This document shows, one piece after another, positions 16,891-25,201 of a stretch of DNA of 32,003 bases. The DNA is from Corynebacterium sp. ACRPO (GTDB lineage: Bacteria > Actinomycetota > Actinomycetes > Mycobacteriales > Mycobacteriaceae): positions 1 to 32,003 of the forward strand of contig NZ_JAKRNE010000021.1 in the NCBI RefSeq assembly GCF_022347205.1. Reading direction: 5' to 3'. How positions within the stretch are numbered: position 1 is the stretch's first letter; every line of letters starts with the position of its first letter. The position numbers were made by a program, and so were the translations under genes. The notes under the pieces were generated by a model that was given only the letters and a program-made list of their open reading frames with translations, was not told the DNA's origin and ran no database searches.

Positions 16891-16932
16891 GTGTGAATCG
16901 TACACAAGTTCACACGATAATTTAGGTACGAT
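16891..16932 (+). promoter_or_regulatory. Promoter region of the HNH gene with inverted repeat
   Basis: GTGTGAA (16891-16897) and TTCACAC (16909-16915) form a 7-bp inverted repeat with an 11-bp spacer. TACGAT at 16927-16932 is a candidate -10 box only 5 nt before the ATG at 16938, and no ribosome-binding site is present, so a leaderless transcript is likely. The inverted repeat lies at the -35 position and may be an operator. Confidence 0.4.
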
Positions 16933-16937
16933 GCGCC

Positions 16938-18134
16938 ATGGAAGAACCCTACTTTTCCACGACCAACACCACCGACCCCACCACACGCTTAGCCTTTGAG
17001 ATGCGAAAGACGGAGTACGAGTTCTGGGTGAGCCAAGTCCCGGATCTCGACTCTGATTTCGAATTAGTCACCCAGTCCCTCTACCGCACTACCGGCGTTA
17101 ATGAAAGCCGGATCGGCCATATCCTCATGGCGCTGCACCGCTTGGAAGAGCTACCCGAGCTCCAGGCGCTGCAGCACCGCCTCTATCACTTGGACCTCGA
17201 CCGCATTATTGCCATCAATAAGTCCCTCAACCGCTTGGGCAACCCGACGCCGGAGGTGGTGGCGCGCATCGATGAGCAGCTCACCGCCTACCTCACCCCT
17301 ACCCGGCCGAACCAGGCCATGCGCACGCAGGCGCAGATCAAGCGCAAGCTCAACGAGCTCATCAACCTCGCCGATGACACGCTGGCCGTCACCCAGGGCC
17401 CTACCCAGCCGCGCTACACCATGGAAAACTGGGGCGATAACACCTCGGCGGTGACTTTGAGTGCGGACCCGGCGGTTATCGCGAGCGTCGATAAGTGCGT
17501 CCGGCAGACCGCGCTGGAGCTAGACTGCTCGCTTGCCGACGCCGCCATTGCACTCCTCACCGGCCGCACCCAAGCCCCCGAGATTATCCTCAACGCCTAC
17601 AAGGCCACCGACGTGCCCAATTCCCCGGCATTTATTGAGTCCGTAGGCTGGCTCGACCCGGCGCGCTCCAATGCGCTGCCCTACACTAAAATCCGGGAGG
17701 TGGACCCTAACCACGAGGTCAAGGGCTATGTCACTCCCGCCGCCATGGCCGCGTACCTGGAAGGTTTCGACGGCACCTGCCGCTACCCCGGCTGCAACCG
17801 CCCGGCATCCGCCTGCCAGAAGGATCACCGCATCAACCACGCGGACGGCGGGCCGACCACCCCGGCAAACCTCGCCTGCTTATGCCAGCACCACCACAAC
17901 GTAAAGACCGATGGTCGTGCTTTCTACGTCATGGACCCACATACGCGCGACATCATCTGGCTTTTTGAGGACGGCACCTGGACCACCACCGAACCCTCTG
18001 GCCCATTGGCGCAGAAGAACAAGAACTGGGTGCAGACCTTCGCCCAAACCATGACCTCCCACCGCGCCCGAGCTTATGAGGAGGCGCAAGAACTCATGCG
18101 CCAGCAGAAAACCACCCCTAGGGAGGAGGAATAA
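16938..18134 (+). CDS. HNH endonuclease-domain protein (DUF222/13E12-like)
   Basis: The 398-residue protein has a C-terminal HNH nuclease fold: CRYPGCNRP, then D296-H297 (KDHRINHADGGPTT), then NLACLCQHHHNVK. The paired cysteines bind structural zinc, and the DH and HHHN groups form the metal site. The helical N-terminal part resembles the DUF222/13E12-repeat proteins that are abundant in actinobacteria. Biological role is unknown; such genes are often multicopy and linked to mobile DNA. The start is supported by a close -10 box. Confidence 0.85.
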   Translation: MEEPYFSTTNTTDPTTRLAFEMRKTEYEFWVSQVPDLDSDFELVTQSLYRTTGVNESRIGHILMALHRLEELPELQALQHRLYHLDLDRIIAINKSLNRLGNPTPEVVARIDEQLTAYLTPTRPNQAMRTQAQIKRKLNELINLADDTLAVTQGPTQPRYTMENWGDNTSAVTLSADPAVIASVDKCVRQTALELDCSLADAAIALLTGRTQAPEIILNAYKATDVPNSPAFIESVGWLDPARSNALPYTKIREVDPNHEVKGYVTPAAMAAYLEGFDGTCRYPGCNRPASACQKDHRINHADGGPTTPANLACLCQHHHNVKTDGRAFYVMDPHTRDIIWLFEDGTWTTTEPSGPLAQKNKNWVQTFAQTMTSHRARAYEEAQELMRQQKTTPREEE

Positions 18135-18162
18135 AACCAGCAGCTTCCCTACAGTGGCTGGT

Positions 18163-18741
18163 ATGACGCAAAATTTATTCACACTTGACGAGCTCGTAAT
18201 TACCCAGACCAAGTCCTTCCTCAACGATCAGTTCATGATCACCGATCTAGACGGCACCCCTGTGGGCACCATCCTTCAGTCCACCAGTCTCAAAGACATG
18301 GTGTTTAAATCCTCTCGCAGCTTGGAGGTTGCCATCACGGATGCTGAAGGCAACCCGCTACAGACGGTCATGACGATTTCGGACCCGCCGAATTTTCTGC
18401 GGGATACCTATGAGGTGCACTTGCCGGGAATCGAAAAGCCCATGGCCGTCATTACCAAGCGTTTCTCCATGCTCAAGACAAAGTTGGACTTGACCATGGA
18501 GGGCTTTGCCGACGTCGAAATTCACGGCGACTTCTGGGATTGGAATCTTTCCATCACTTCAGAAGATCGCCTGCTTGCTGACGTCTCTAACGAATGGACT
18601 GGCATGGGTAATTTCTTCATGGGCAAAAACACGTATCGCCTGCGCATCACGCCGGGCCTCAATGAGCAACATCACGCCGCCATCATCGGCGCCGTGATGA
18701 GCATGGATATGCTGCGCACTAAGCAGAAGAACAGCGACTAG
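18163..18741 (+). CDS. LURP-one-related / scramblase-like protein
   Basis: The 192-residue protein reads as the tubby-like beta-barrel fold of LURP-one-related (LOR)/scramblase-like proteins. It opens with a hydrophobic beta strand (LDELVITQTKSFLNDQFMITD), followed by alternating strands (VGTILQST, FSMLKTKLDLTM, FADVEIHGDFWDWNLSI) and ends with a helix (NEQHHAAIIGAVMSMDMLRT). Bacterial members have no defined function. The frame is open upstream, but ATG at 18163 begins the conserved part. It starts 28 bp after the HNH gene. The IS6 copy begins two bases after its stop codon. A 29-bp piece of its 3' end recurs at 27237-27265. Confidence 0.7.
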   Translation: MTQNLFTLDELVITQTKSFLNDQFMITDLDGTPVGTILQSTSLKDMVFKSSRSLEVAITDAEGNPLQTVMTISDPPNFLRDTYEVHLPGIEKPMAVITKRFSMLKTKLDLTMEGFADVEIHGDFWDWNLSITSEDRLLADVSNEWTGMGNFFMGKNTYRLRITPGLNEQHHAAIIGAVMSMDMLRTKQKNSD

Positions 18742-18743
18742 AA

Positions 18744-19511
18744 GGTGTTGTTGCAAAGTTGGGCGGAGAGCAGCGAAGACTCAGTTTCTCATTCCCTGAT
18801 GGCCGCTGCGTGTGGGCGTTGTTAGGCCGTCTCGAAGACCCGGTTGACGATCACCGCGTCCGGGGTCGGTTGCCCGTAGGCAAACATCACACCTTGCCCT
18901 TTCCGCAATGAGTACATCGCCTCCATCCCTTTCGGCCCGAGGATCCGCTTCAGCCGACCATGGTCGCCTTCCAGGATGTGGTTGAGGTATTTCACCTGCC
19001 GGTGTTCCACTGTTGGCGGGCAGATTCCCTCTGACTTCAACTCGGCGATTGCCCTAGCTAGGGAGGGTGCTTTATCGCCGTTGATCACTCTGGGATACTC
19101 GGCTGACGCATTGGATCTGACGGCCTTGGCCAGGAGACACTTCGCTGCGGCCACGTTCTGCTTCGGAGAGAGGTAAAAGTCCAGGGGCTGGCCACCGGCG
19201 GTGATCGCCCGATAGAGGTCTCATCCACCCGCCAGGAACTGGCCTGCCAGTCAGGTACCTGCCGGTACCACCGTGTTTGCTTGTCCAGCTCAGGGGCGTA
19301 TTTCTGGACCAGCGATAGATCGTGGTGTGATCGACCAGCACGCCCCGCTGAAGTCATCATTTCCGCCAGAGCGCGGTAGCTCACCCCGTAGCGGCAGTAC
19401 CACCCACTGCCCACAGAATAATGTCACGGGGAAATGACGACCGGGGAAGATACCCATGGCTGTGACTATTTCACGTCACTCTTCCTACTGCCCCAACTTT
19501 CCAACAGCACC
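18744..19511 (-). mobile_element. IS6-family insertion sequence, copy 1, decayed
   Basis: This is a 768-bp element with terminal inverted repeats GGTGTTGTTGCAAAGTTGGG (left) and the complement of GGTGCTGTTGGAAAGTTGGG (right). Its sequence is closely related to that at 30053-30894 but in the opposite orientation. Relative to that copy it lacks about 75 bp, mainly two internal deletions. No 8-bp target duplication is visible (GACTAGAA on the left, TTTCAGGG on the right). It separates the LOR gene from the copper island and may have supplied homology for its capture. Confidence 0.85.
18822..19460 (-). pseudogene. Broken IS6-family transposase
   Basis: Pieces of one transposase can be read in several frames: an N-terminal HTH part (RYGVSYRALAEMMT, DHTTIYRW), a middle part around WRVDET, LDFYLSPK and NAAAKC-like sequence, and a C-terminal part (ILEGDHGRLKRILGPKGMEAMYSLRKGQG) ending VFETA. 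One deletion removes the IRVGGRWCYLYRAI region just after the first catalytic Asp. A second removes about 38 bp between GAAAGG repeats before GMEAM. Several single-base frameshifts also occur. The product cannot be an active DDE transposase. Confidence 0.85.
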
Positions 19512-19550
19512 TTTCAGGGTCATATGGGGGCAGTGGAGAGAAGTGGTGGA

Positions 19551-21785
19551 TCAGTGGACGGCGGTGGATGCCGAAGTAGGCGTGGCGTGTTCCTCTTTCG
19601 ACTCGGTCGGAGCCAGGTGAGCCGGATCCAGATCAATGCGGCGCAACAGCTGGGCGTTCAGGGCCACCACGATGGTCGAGGCAGACATCAAGATCGCGCC
19701 CACGGCCGGGGACAGCACGAACCCGATCGAGGCGAGCACTCCGGCGGCCAGCGGCACAGCGAGGATGTTGTAGCCAGAGGCCCAGATCAGGTTCTGGATC
19801 ATCTTGCGGTAGCTGGCCTGGGACAGCTCAATCATCGACAGCACTGCCCGCGGGTCATCACTGGCTAGGACCACCCCGGCAGATTCCATGGCCACATCCG
19901 TGCCGGCACCGATGGCGATACCGACGTCCGCGCGGGTCAGAGCGGGGGCGTCATTGACACCGTCACCGACCATGGCCACGCTCAAACCCCGGTCCTGCAG
20001 CTGCGTGACCTTGGTGTCTTTGTCCTGGGGCAGGACCTCGGCGAAGACCTCATCAATGCCTAGGTCCTGACCAACCGCCTGGGCCACCTGCTGCGCGTCG
20101 CCGGTGATCATCGCGACCTTCACCCCGCGGTCCTGCAGGGCTTTCACGGCGGCGCGGGATTCGGGGCGGATCTTGTCCTCGACGGCCACCGCACCGATGA
20201 TCTGACCGTCACGGACAATATGGAGCACACCGGCCCCACGCCCGGTCCAGGCGCTGGTGGTGTCGGTGAGCTCGGCCGGGGTCGTGAGGTTGAACTCGCG
20301 CAGCATGTTCGGCCCACCCACGAGGATCTCAGCGCCATCGACAGTGGCCCGGACCCCCCGGCCGGAGGCGGCGCTGAAACCAGTTGCACGGATTTGCCGA
20401 CGGGAGGCCTCGGGATGGGCGGCCGCGGCCGCCACGATGGCGCGGGCCACGGGGTGCTCACTGTCGGCCTCCGCGGCGGCGGCCAGGGCCAGCAGCTCGC
20501 CCTCGGTGACGCCAACAGCTGCCGCGACACCGGTGACCGCGTGCGCACCCTCGGTCAGGGTGCCGGTTTTGTCGAAGAGAACCACGTCGATGGTGCGCAT
20601 CCGCTCGAGCGCCATCCGGTCCTTGATGAGCACCCCGGATTTCGCGGCCCGCTCGCTGGAGATCGCAATGACCAGCGGAATCGCCAGACCCAGGGCATGC
20701 GGGCAGGCGATGACCAGCACCGTGACCGTGCGCACCACGGCATCGTCCGGGCTGCCGATGATGGTCCACACCACCGCAGTGATCAGAGCGGAGATCAGCG
20801 CGAACCAGAACAACAACGCCGCCGCCCGATCCGCCAGGGCCTGGGCCCGGGAGGAGGACTCCTGGGCGTCGGCAACCATGCGTTGGATCCCGGCCAAGGC
20901 GGTGTCCCCGCCGGTAGCCTCCACCCGGATGCGGACGGTGTTGTCGGTGGCCACGGTACCGGCGACCACCTTGTCACCGGTGTCGCGGAAGACGGGACGG
21001 GATTCGCCGGTGATCATCGCCTCATCGAATTCGGCGGCTCCATCGAGGATGGTTCCGTCGGCCGGCACCCGGGCACCGGCCCTCACCAGCACGACGTCGT
21101 CGACGACCAGGTCGGAGATGGCCACGGTGCGGGTGGTCCCGTCGATGACTTTCTCGGCCTCATCCGGCAGCAGGGCAGCCAGCGCGTCAAGCGCGGAGGA
21201 CGCAGCCCCGAGAGCGGACATCTCCAGCCAGTGGCCCAGCAGCATGATGGTCACCAGCAGGGCCAGCTCCCACCAGAAGTCCAGCTCGAAACCGCCCAGC
21301 CCCAGAGTGGTGACCCAGGAGGCGACAAACGCCACGGTGATGGCCATGGCGATCAGGAGCATCATCCCGGGTTGGCGGGATTTCAGTTCTTTCCATCCGC
21401 CCTTGAGGAAAGGCGTTCCGCCGTAGACGAAGATGATCGTGCCCAGCACCGGGGGAATCCAGGTGGATCCGGGGAATGCCGAGAGGTGGTAGCCGAGCAG
21501 CTGGGCGACCATGGGGCTGAAAATAACGACGGGAATGGACAGAATCAGCGACCACCAGAAGCGGTCCCGAAACATTGCGGTGCTGTGTCCGGCGTGTTCG
21601 CCGTGACCATGAACGTGGTGGTCTTCGTCCAGGGCGGAGTGCGGGTGATCGTGGGGCATCGCCTGGCCGTGGGTGTCGGCATGTGCGTGGTGTTCGTGGC
21701 CGGCATGATCCGGGTGGTGGGTGTGGTCTGTTTCCGGAGCGGGGTGATCACCATGGTGATCACCCGAATGGTGGGGAGTGCTCAT
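19551..21785 (-). CDS. copB: CopB-type copper-exporting P1B ATPase
   Basis: This heavy-metal P-type ATPase of 744 residues has a His-rich N-terminus of about 70 residues (HHSGDHHGDH, HTHHPDHAGHEHHAHADTH) instead of an HMA domain. The transmembrane metal site is C361-P362-H363, typical of CopB (P1B-3) pumps. Phospho-Asp405 (FDKTGTLTEG), MITGES, HP (DSEHPVARAI), MITGDAQ and VGDGVNDAPAL motifs are intact. It should expel copper from the cytoplasm. The frame is open to a TTG at 21803, but ATG 21785 has AAAGGA 6 nt upstream and is chosen. copZ lies 51 bp upstream; the pair shares the CsoR-controlled promoter. Confidence 0.93.
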   Translation of the reverse strand: MSTPHHSGDHHGDHPAPETDHTHHPDHAGHEHHAHADTHGQAMPHDHPHSALDEDHHVHGHGEHAGHSTAMFRDRFWWSLILSIPVVIFSPMVAQLLGYHLSAFPGSTWIPPVLGTIIFVYGGTPFLKGGWKELKSRQPGMMLLIAMAITVAFVASWVTTLGLGGFELDFWWELALLVTIMLLGHWLEMSALGAASSALDALAALLPDEAEKVIDGTTRTVAISDLVVDDVVLVRAGARVPADGTILDGAAEFDEAMITGESRPVFRDTGDKVVAGTVATDNTVRIRVEATGGDTALAGIQRMVADAQESSSRAQALADRAAALLFWFALISALITAVVWTIIGSPDDAVVRTVTVLVIACPHALGLAIPLVIAISSERAAKSGVLIKDRMALERMRTIDVVLFDKTGTLTEGAHAVTGVAAAVGVTEGELLALAAAAEADSEHPVARAIVAAAAAHPEASRRQIRATGFSAASGRGVRATVDGAEILVGGPNMLREFNLTTPAELTDTTSAWTGRGAGVLHIVRDGQIIGAVAVEDKIRPESRAAVKALQDRGVKVAMITGDAQQVAQAVGQDLGIDEVFAEVLPQDKDTKVTQLQDRGLSVAMVGDGVNDAPALTRADVGIAIGAGTDVAMESAGVVLASDDPRAVLSMIELSQASYRKMIQNLIWASGYNILAVPLAAGVLASIGFVLSPAVGAILMSASTIVVALNAQLLRRIDLDPAHLAPTESKEEHATPTSASTAVH

Positions 21786-21836
21786 GACGTTCCTTTCGCT
21801 CAACCCGGTCGGGGTCGAGATGATGGGTAAAACTGA

Positions 21837-22163
21837 TCAGGATAAGACGGTGTAGCCGGCCTCCTCGATGGCCCGGCGAACCATCTCCGGAGGTACGACA
21901 CCGGTGACCGTGACGGTGGAAACACCACCAGCAGCGAGATCAATCTGGACGTCGTCGACCTGGGGAAGGGCCTGAAGGGCCTGGGTCACGCTTTTCGCGC
22001 AGTGCCCGCAGGTCAGGCCGGTGACCTGGTAGCTAGGGGAGGACCCTCCTGCTGACGAGTCGCTGGTGGCAGGGGTGGAGGCGGTGTCGGCACGTGAGGC
22101 AGGTCCGCAACAGCTGCAGCCGTGGGAGGCCATCGGCAAGAGGCGGGGCGGGGAGGTGATCAT
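21837..22163 (-). CDS. CopZ-like heavy-metal-associated (HMA) protein
   Basis: The 108-residue protein has an N-terminal Cys cluster (C16, C18, C19 in GCSCCGP), a low-complexity linker and a C-terminal HMA domain (about 44-108) with the metal loop GLTC52GHC55. The usual loop is GMTCxxC, so L replaces M. It binds Cu(I) and probably delivers it to CopB or buffers it. Start ATG at 22163 follows GAAGGAG after 9 nt. A later ATG (MASHGC) is less likely. It is the first gene of the copZ-copB operon, with two CsoR-type palindromes directly upstream. Confidence 0.85.
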   Translation of the reverse strand: MITSPPRLLPMASHGCSCCGPASRADTASTPATSDSSAGGSSPSYQVTGLTCGHCAKSVTQALQALPQVDDVQIDLAAGGVSTVTVTGVVPPEMVRRAIEEAGYTVLS

Positions 22164-22212
22164 GGGAAAGCTCCTTCGGTTCGGTGGGGTGCGGCGATGC
22201 CGCTCTCTAGCG

Positions 22213-22264
22213 TATACCCCCAGGGGGTATATTTTCAGCATACCCCCTGGGGGTATATTTTCAA
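22213..22264 (-). promoter_or_regulatory. copZ-copB promoter with two CsoR-type operators
   Basis: TATACCCCCAGGGGGTATA (22213-22231) and ATACCCCCTGGGGGTAT (22240-22256) are near-perfect palindromes centred 26 bp apart. The G/C-run palindrome flanked by ATA/TAT is the hallmark of CsoR, the Cu(I)-released repressor. On the minus strand, TTGAAA (22259-22264) and TATGCT (22237-22242), spaced by 16 bp, make a good promoter. One palindrome fills the spacer and overlaps the -10; the other covers the start region. No csoR gene is in the window, so a regulator encoded elsewhere is implied. Confidence 0.85.
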
Positions 22265-22303
22265 GGGGTAGAGGGCACGGCCCTCACGCGGGGCAGGGTG
22301 TGG

Positions 22304-23431
22304 TCACCGAGCAGCCTCCTCACTTTCGGGAGGGGACAGCGGGAGGCGGAGGGCAAACACCGCTCCGCGACCAGGTCCGGGGGAGGTGGCGGTGAGAGTG
22401 CCGCCGTGGGCCTCGATCAATGCCTTGGAGATGGTCAGACCGATACCGGCCCCGCCGTTGTCCCGGCTGCGGGCGGCATCCCCCCGGTAGAAGCGTTCGA
22501 AGATGTGTCCGAGCTGGTCAGGTGGGATGCCCTCGCCATCATCGGCGACGTGGATGAGCGCGGTGGACGCCCCCTGTCGGTGGACGCTGATTCGGACCTG
22601 CCCGCCGGCCGGGGTGTGCCGTAGCGCGTTCGACAGGAGATTGCTCATCACCTGGCCGAAGCGTTGCCGGTCCACGAGCACCCGGGCGGTGTCTGCAATG
22701 CTCTCGACCTGTAAATCGACGCCTTTGTCAGCATAAGCTTCCCCCGCGGCAACAGCGGCGGTATGGAGCAGATCCCCGAGCCCTTCCTCCGCCAGGTCCA
22801 AATCGATCCGGTGTTCCTGGGCCCGGGAGACATCGTCGATGTCTTCCATCAACCGGGTCAGGCGGGTGAGTTGGTCAGCCATGATCGTGTGGGTGGCATT
22901 ATTCCAGTCCACGACCCCGTCCTGGAGACCATCGAGGTAGACCGTGAGCACCGATAAGGGGGTGCCCATTTCGTGGGCCAGATCAGAGAGCATCTGGCGG
23001 CGGACCTGTTCGGTGTGTTCCAGCCGGTCGGCCATGGTGTTGAAGGCATGCGCCAGGGTGGTGAACTCGGGGCCTGCTTTTCCGGCGGGCACGCGGATAC
23101 GGGAGTTGCCGGCCGTCAGGCTGGTAGCGGCGTGGGTGAGATCCTGCAGGGGGGTGCGCAGACGACGCGATAACCACAGGCTGGCCAGCAGGGCGCTGAT
23201 CAAGGCGGTGGGCAGGGCGACGGCCAGGGTGATCAGGTTGGCGCCCCGGTAGGCCTGCTCGGCATGGAACAGCTCCAGCGAGGGGTCCTCCCGGCCGGTC
23301 ATCAACATATGATCATGGAACAGGGTCGGACCCACCATCGTGGCCACGGCCGCGGCCACCAGCAGGCTAATCACCACGACCAACACCTGGGCGGCCAGGA
23401 AGCGGAAGGTCAGGCCGGGTCCGTGATTCAT
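22304..23431 (-). CDS. copS: CopS, copper-sensing histidine kinase
   Basis: The 375-residue sensor kinase has an N-terminal membrane helix (LAAQVLVVVISLLVAAAVATMV), a short extracytoplasmic loop of about 35 residues with His/Met ligands (LFHDHMLMTGRED, LFHAEQ) and a second helix (LITLAVALPTALISALLASLWL). A HAMP region, HisKA with phospho-acceptor His153 (LAHEMGTPL) and an ATPase domain (NLLSNALRHTP, DDGEGIP, GAGIGLTIS) follow. The residue after the H-box glutamate is M-G rather than the common L-R-T-P pattern. The loop suits envelope copper sensing. Its ATG overlaps copR by 4 nt. Confidence 0.88.
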   Translation of the reverse strand: MNHGPGLTFRFLAAQVLVVVISLLVAAAVATMVGPTLFHDHMLMTGREDPSLELFHAEQAYRGANLITLAVALPTALISALLASLWLSRRLRTPLQDLTHAATSLTAGNSRIRVPAGKAGPEFTTLAHAFNTMADRLEHTEQVRRQMLSDLAHEMGTPLSVLTVYLDGLQDGVVDWNNATHTIMADQLTRLTRLMEDIDDVSRAQEHRIDLDLAEEGLGDLLHTAAVAAGEAYADKGVDLQVESIADTARVLVDRQRFGQVMSNLLSNALRHTPAGGQVRISVHRQGASTALIHVADDGEGIPPDQLGHIFERFYRGDAARSRDNGGAGIGLTISKALIEAHGGTLTATSPGPGRGAVFALRLPLSPPESEEAAR

Positions 23432-24150
23432 GGCTGCCCCACCCGGTAGCCCACGCCACGCACGGTGTCGATAAACCCCCGGCCCCGGGTGTCGGTGCCG
23501 AGCTTGCGACGCAAGTTGCCGATGTGGACATCGACGATGCGTTCATCACCGACCCAGGTGGTGTCCCAGACCTCGGTGACCAGGTCGTGGCGGGTCAGCA
23601 CCTGGCCGGGGCGCAGGGCCAGGGCAACCAGCAGCTCGAACTCCGTGCGGGTGAGCTCCACGGTCGTCTCCCCCACCCGCACCTCATGGGCGACGGGGTC
23701 AAGGATGAGGTCCCCAACGATCAAGGGGGTGGTCACCTGCGGTGGGGTGATGCTGGTGCGCGGGCGGCGCAACACCGCATGCACCCGGGTCACCAGTTCC
23801 CGGATGCTAAAAGGTTTGGTGATGTAGTCATCCGCCCCCAGGGTCAAACCGCTGATCTTGTCGTCCTCGCTGCCACGCGCAGTGAGCATGAGGATGTAGC
23901 AGTCCGAGAAGGTGCGGATGCGTCGGCACACCTCCAGGCCGTCGAGTTCGGGCAGCCCCAGATCCAGCACCACAACATCGGGGGAAAAGCGACGGGCCTC
24001 GTCCATGGCCTGGGTACCGGTGTGCGCCTGGCGGGTATCGAAGCCAGCCCGGATGAGGTAGGAAGCCACCATCTGAGCCAGGGGTTGTTCATCATCGACG
24101 ACCAGCACCCGCCCCGGGGGCGTGGCGGTGGTCGGTGTGCGGTCAGCCAT
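23428..24150 (-). CDS. copR: CopR, copper-responsive response regulator
   Basis: The 240-residue OmpR-family regulator has a receiver (D19/D20, phospho-Asp63 in VVVLDLGLPELDG, and Lys in YITKPF) and a C-terminal winged helix (LTRTEFELLVALALRPGQVLTR, VDVHIGNLRRKL, VRGVGYRV). It is coupled to copS by an ATGA overlap. The frame extends upstream to 24267, but this would cover the CopR box, so MADRTPTT at 24150 with GGGG just upstream is taken. In C. glutamicum CopRS turns on copper-defence genes including a multicopper oxidase; the layout here supports the same role. Confidence 0.9.
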   Translation of the reverse strand: MADRTPTTATPPGRVLVVDDEQPLAQMVASYLIRAGFDTRQAHTGTQAMDEARRFSPDVVVLDLGLPELDGLEVCRRIRTFSDCYILMLTARGSEDDKISGLTLGADDYITKPFSIRELVTRVHAVLRRPRTSITPPQVTTPLIVGDLILDPVAHEVRVGETTVELTRTEFELLVALALRPGQVLTRHDLVTEVWDTTWVGDERIVDVHIGNLRRKLGTDTRGRGFIDTVRGVGYRVGQP

Positions 24151-24209
24151 AGACCCCAGTATCGCTCCGGCCAGGGGGGAATACCACCCTCGCTCAGTAC
24201 CCGGCGGGG

Positions 24210-24229
24210 AAATCTTCATCAAATCTTCA
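24210..24229. promoter_or_regulatory. CopR box between copR and cueP
   Basis: AAATCTTCATCAAATCTTCA on the plus strand reads as TGAAGATTT-GA-TGAAGATTT on the minus strand. It is a perfect 9-bp direct repeat with a 2-bp spacer and matches the C. glutamicum CopR target as I recall it. It lies 60 bp before the copR ATG in the divergent region, so it could serve both copRS and cueP-mco. It is AT-rich inside a GC-rich island, which argues against chance. Confidence 0.8.
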
Positions 24230-24426
24230 AACATCACCCTTCGACCGCCGTCACCCCTGTGTCCCACCCTGGGTCGGCGGCATCGCCTCCCCTGGTCGGT
24301 TCAGCAGGCGCCACCAGGGATTTCACTGTCTGCACCGCATACCCGGGGCGGGTAGAAGTACATCACCCACGGCTGTGGGGTGGTGTCCCGGTGGTGACCC
24401 AGCCCACCGAATTCACCCCCTTTTCG

Positions 24427-24456
24427 CCCTGTTATAAGGCTGTGAACAGGGTTTTT
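24427..24456 (+). terminator. U-tailed hairpin ahead of cueP, possible attenuator
   Basis: CCCTGTT (24427-24433) pairs with AACAGGG (24445-24451) around an 11-base loop, directly followed by TTTTT. This is a proper intrinsic-terminator form on the plus strand, about 100 bp before the cueP start and 200 bp after the CopR box. No plus-strand gene precedes it, so it may attenuate the cueP-mco leader. Another hairpin (CCCAC/GTGGG) lies upstream near 24366-24379. Outside these elements I see no gene in 24230-24554. Confidence 0.5.
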
Positions 24457-24554
24457 GATTTCTAGTCCGTCAGGCACCCGTGCTAGATAAAGGTATGGCA
24501 TCGACCTTGAGACGGTGTCTTCTCATGGTCTTACCACGATCCAAGGAGATTGAC

Positions 24555-25130
24555 GTGAAACGAGCAGCGATCGCAGCCGCCGCCCTTGCCCTCGCCCTCA
24601 CGGGGTGTTCGGCTGCCGACCCGGAACCCACCGCCGATGGGACGGTGTCGCAGGACACATTCCTGACTGCCCATGGCCTGGCCGACATGGACGCGGTGGA
24701 GATCATTGATCACCTCGACCGGCAGAAGGTCACTGAGCGTCCCACGGATCTGATCGCCTCAGTACGTGCCGATGAACTGCTGCTCTCGAGCGATGACCAG
24801 GAAGTTGTGCTCGATCTTCCCGACAATCAGACGTATGTCTCGATCGCACCCTATCTCACCTCCACCCACGACTGCTTCTACCACAGCCTCACGACCTGCC
24901 AGGGGGAACTCGACAATGAGGATATCCAGGTCACGATCACCGATGAGGCGACCGGTGAGGTGCTGGTGGACGAGACGACAACCACCTTCGACAACGGGTT
25001 TATTGGCTTCTGGCTTCCCGATGATGCCACCGGCCTGATTGAGGTCAGCTACCAGGGGCGTACCGGCACCACGGAGTTTTCCACCGCCGACGACGGTGCC
25101 ACCTGTGTCACAGACCTGCGCCTGACGTGA
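24555..25130 (+). CDS. cueP: CueP-family copper-binding lipoprotein
   Basis: The 191-residue protein has a lipoprotein signal (KRAAIAAAALALALTGC, lipobox LTGC with Cys18) and the CueP core motif C107-F-Y-H110-S-L-T-T-C115 followed by QGEL, with a third cysteine near the C-terminus (GATCVTDL). CueP binds copper outside the cytoplasm and is known from Salmonella and actinobacteria. GTG at 24555 is chosen because AAGGAG lies 6 nt upstream and the signal peptide begins there. The multicopper oxidase gene follows after 71 bp, so both proteins probably handle envelope copper together. Confidence 0.88.
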   Translation: MKRAAIAAAALALALTGCSAADPEPTADGTVSQDTFLTAHGLADMDAVEIIDHLDRQKVTERPTDLIASVRADELLLSSDDQEVVLDLPDNQTYVSIAPYLTSTHDCFYHSLTTCQGELDNEDIQVTITDEATGEVLVDETTTTFDNGFIGFWLPDDATGLIEVSYQGRTGTTEFSTADDGATCVTDLRLT

Positions 25131-25201
25131 TGGCTCAGCAGGGTCCTCACCTGCGCCTGTCTCCCGTGTCACTGAAATCCTGCACCAAGGAAGGTTAAAT
25201 C

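Noticed and set aside
16883..16898. TGTTATAAGG-TGTGAA shared with 24430-24446 as a common regulatory element
   Set aside because: The match is short and AT-rich, the genes are unrelated, and at 24430 it is part of a terminator stem, so coincidence is more likely.
20220..21830. Long plus-strand open frames (up to 536 codons) opposite copB
   Set aside because: They are antisense shadows of a GC-rich gene with intact ATPase motifs. Their products are low-complexity Gly/Asp/His-rich sequences with no domain.
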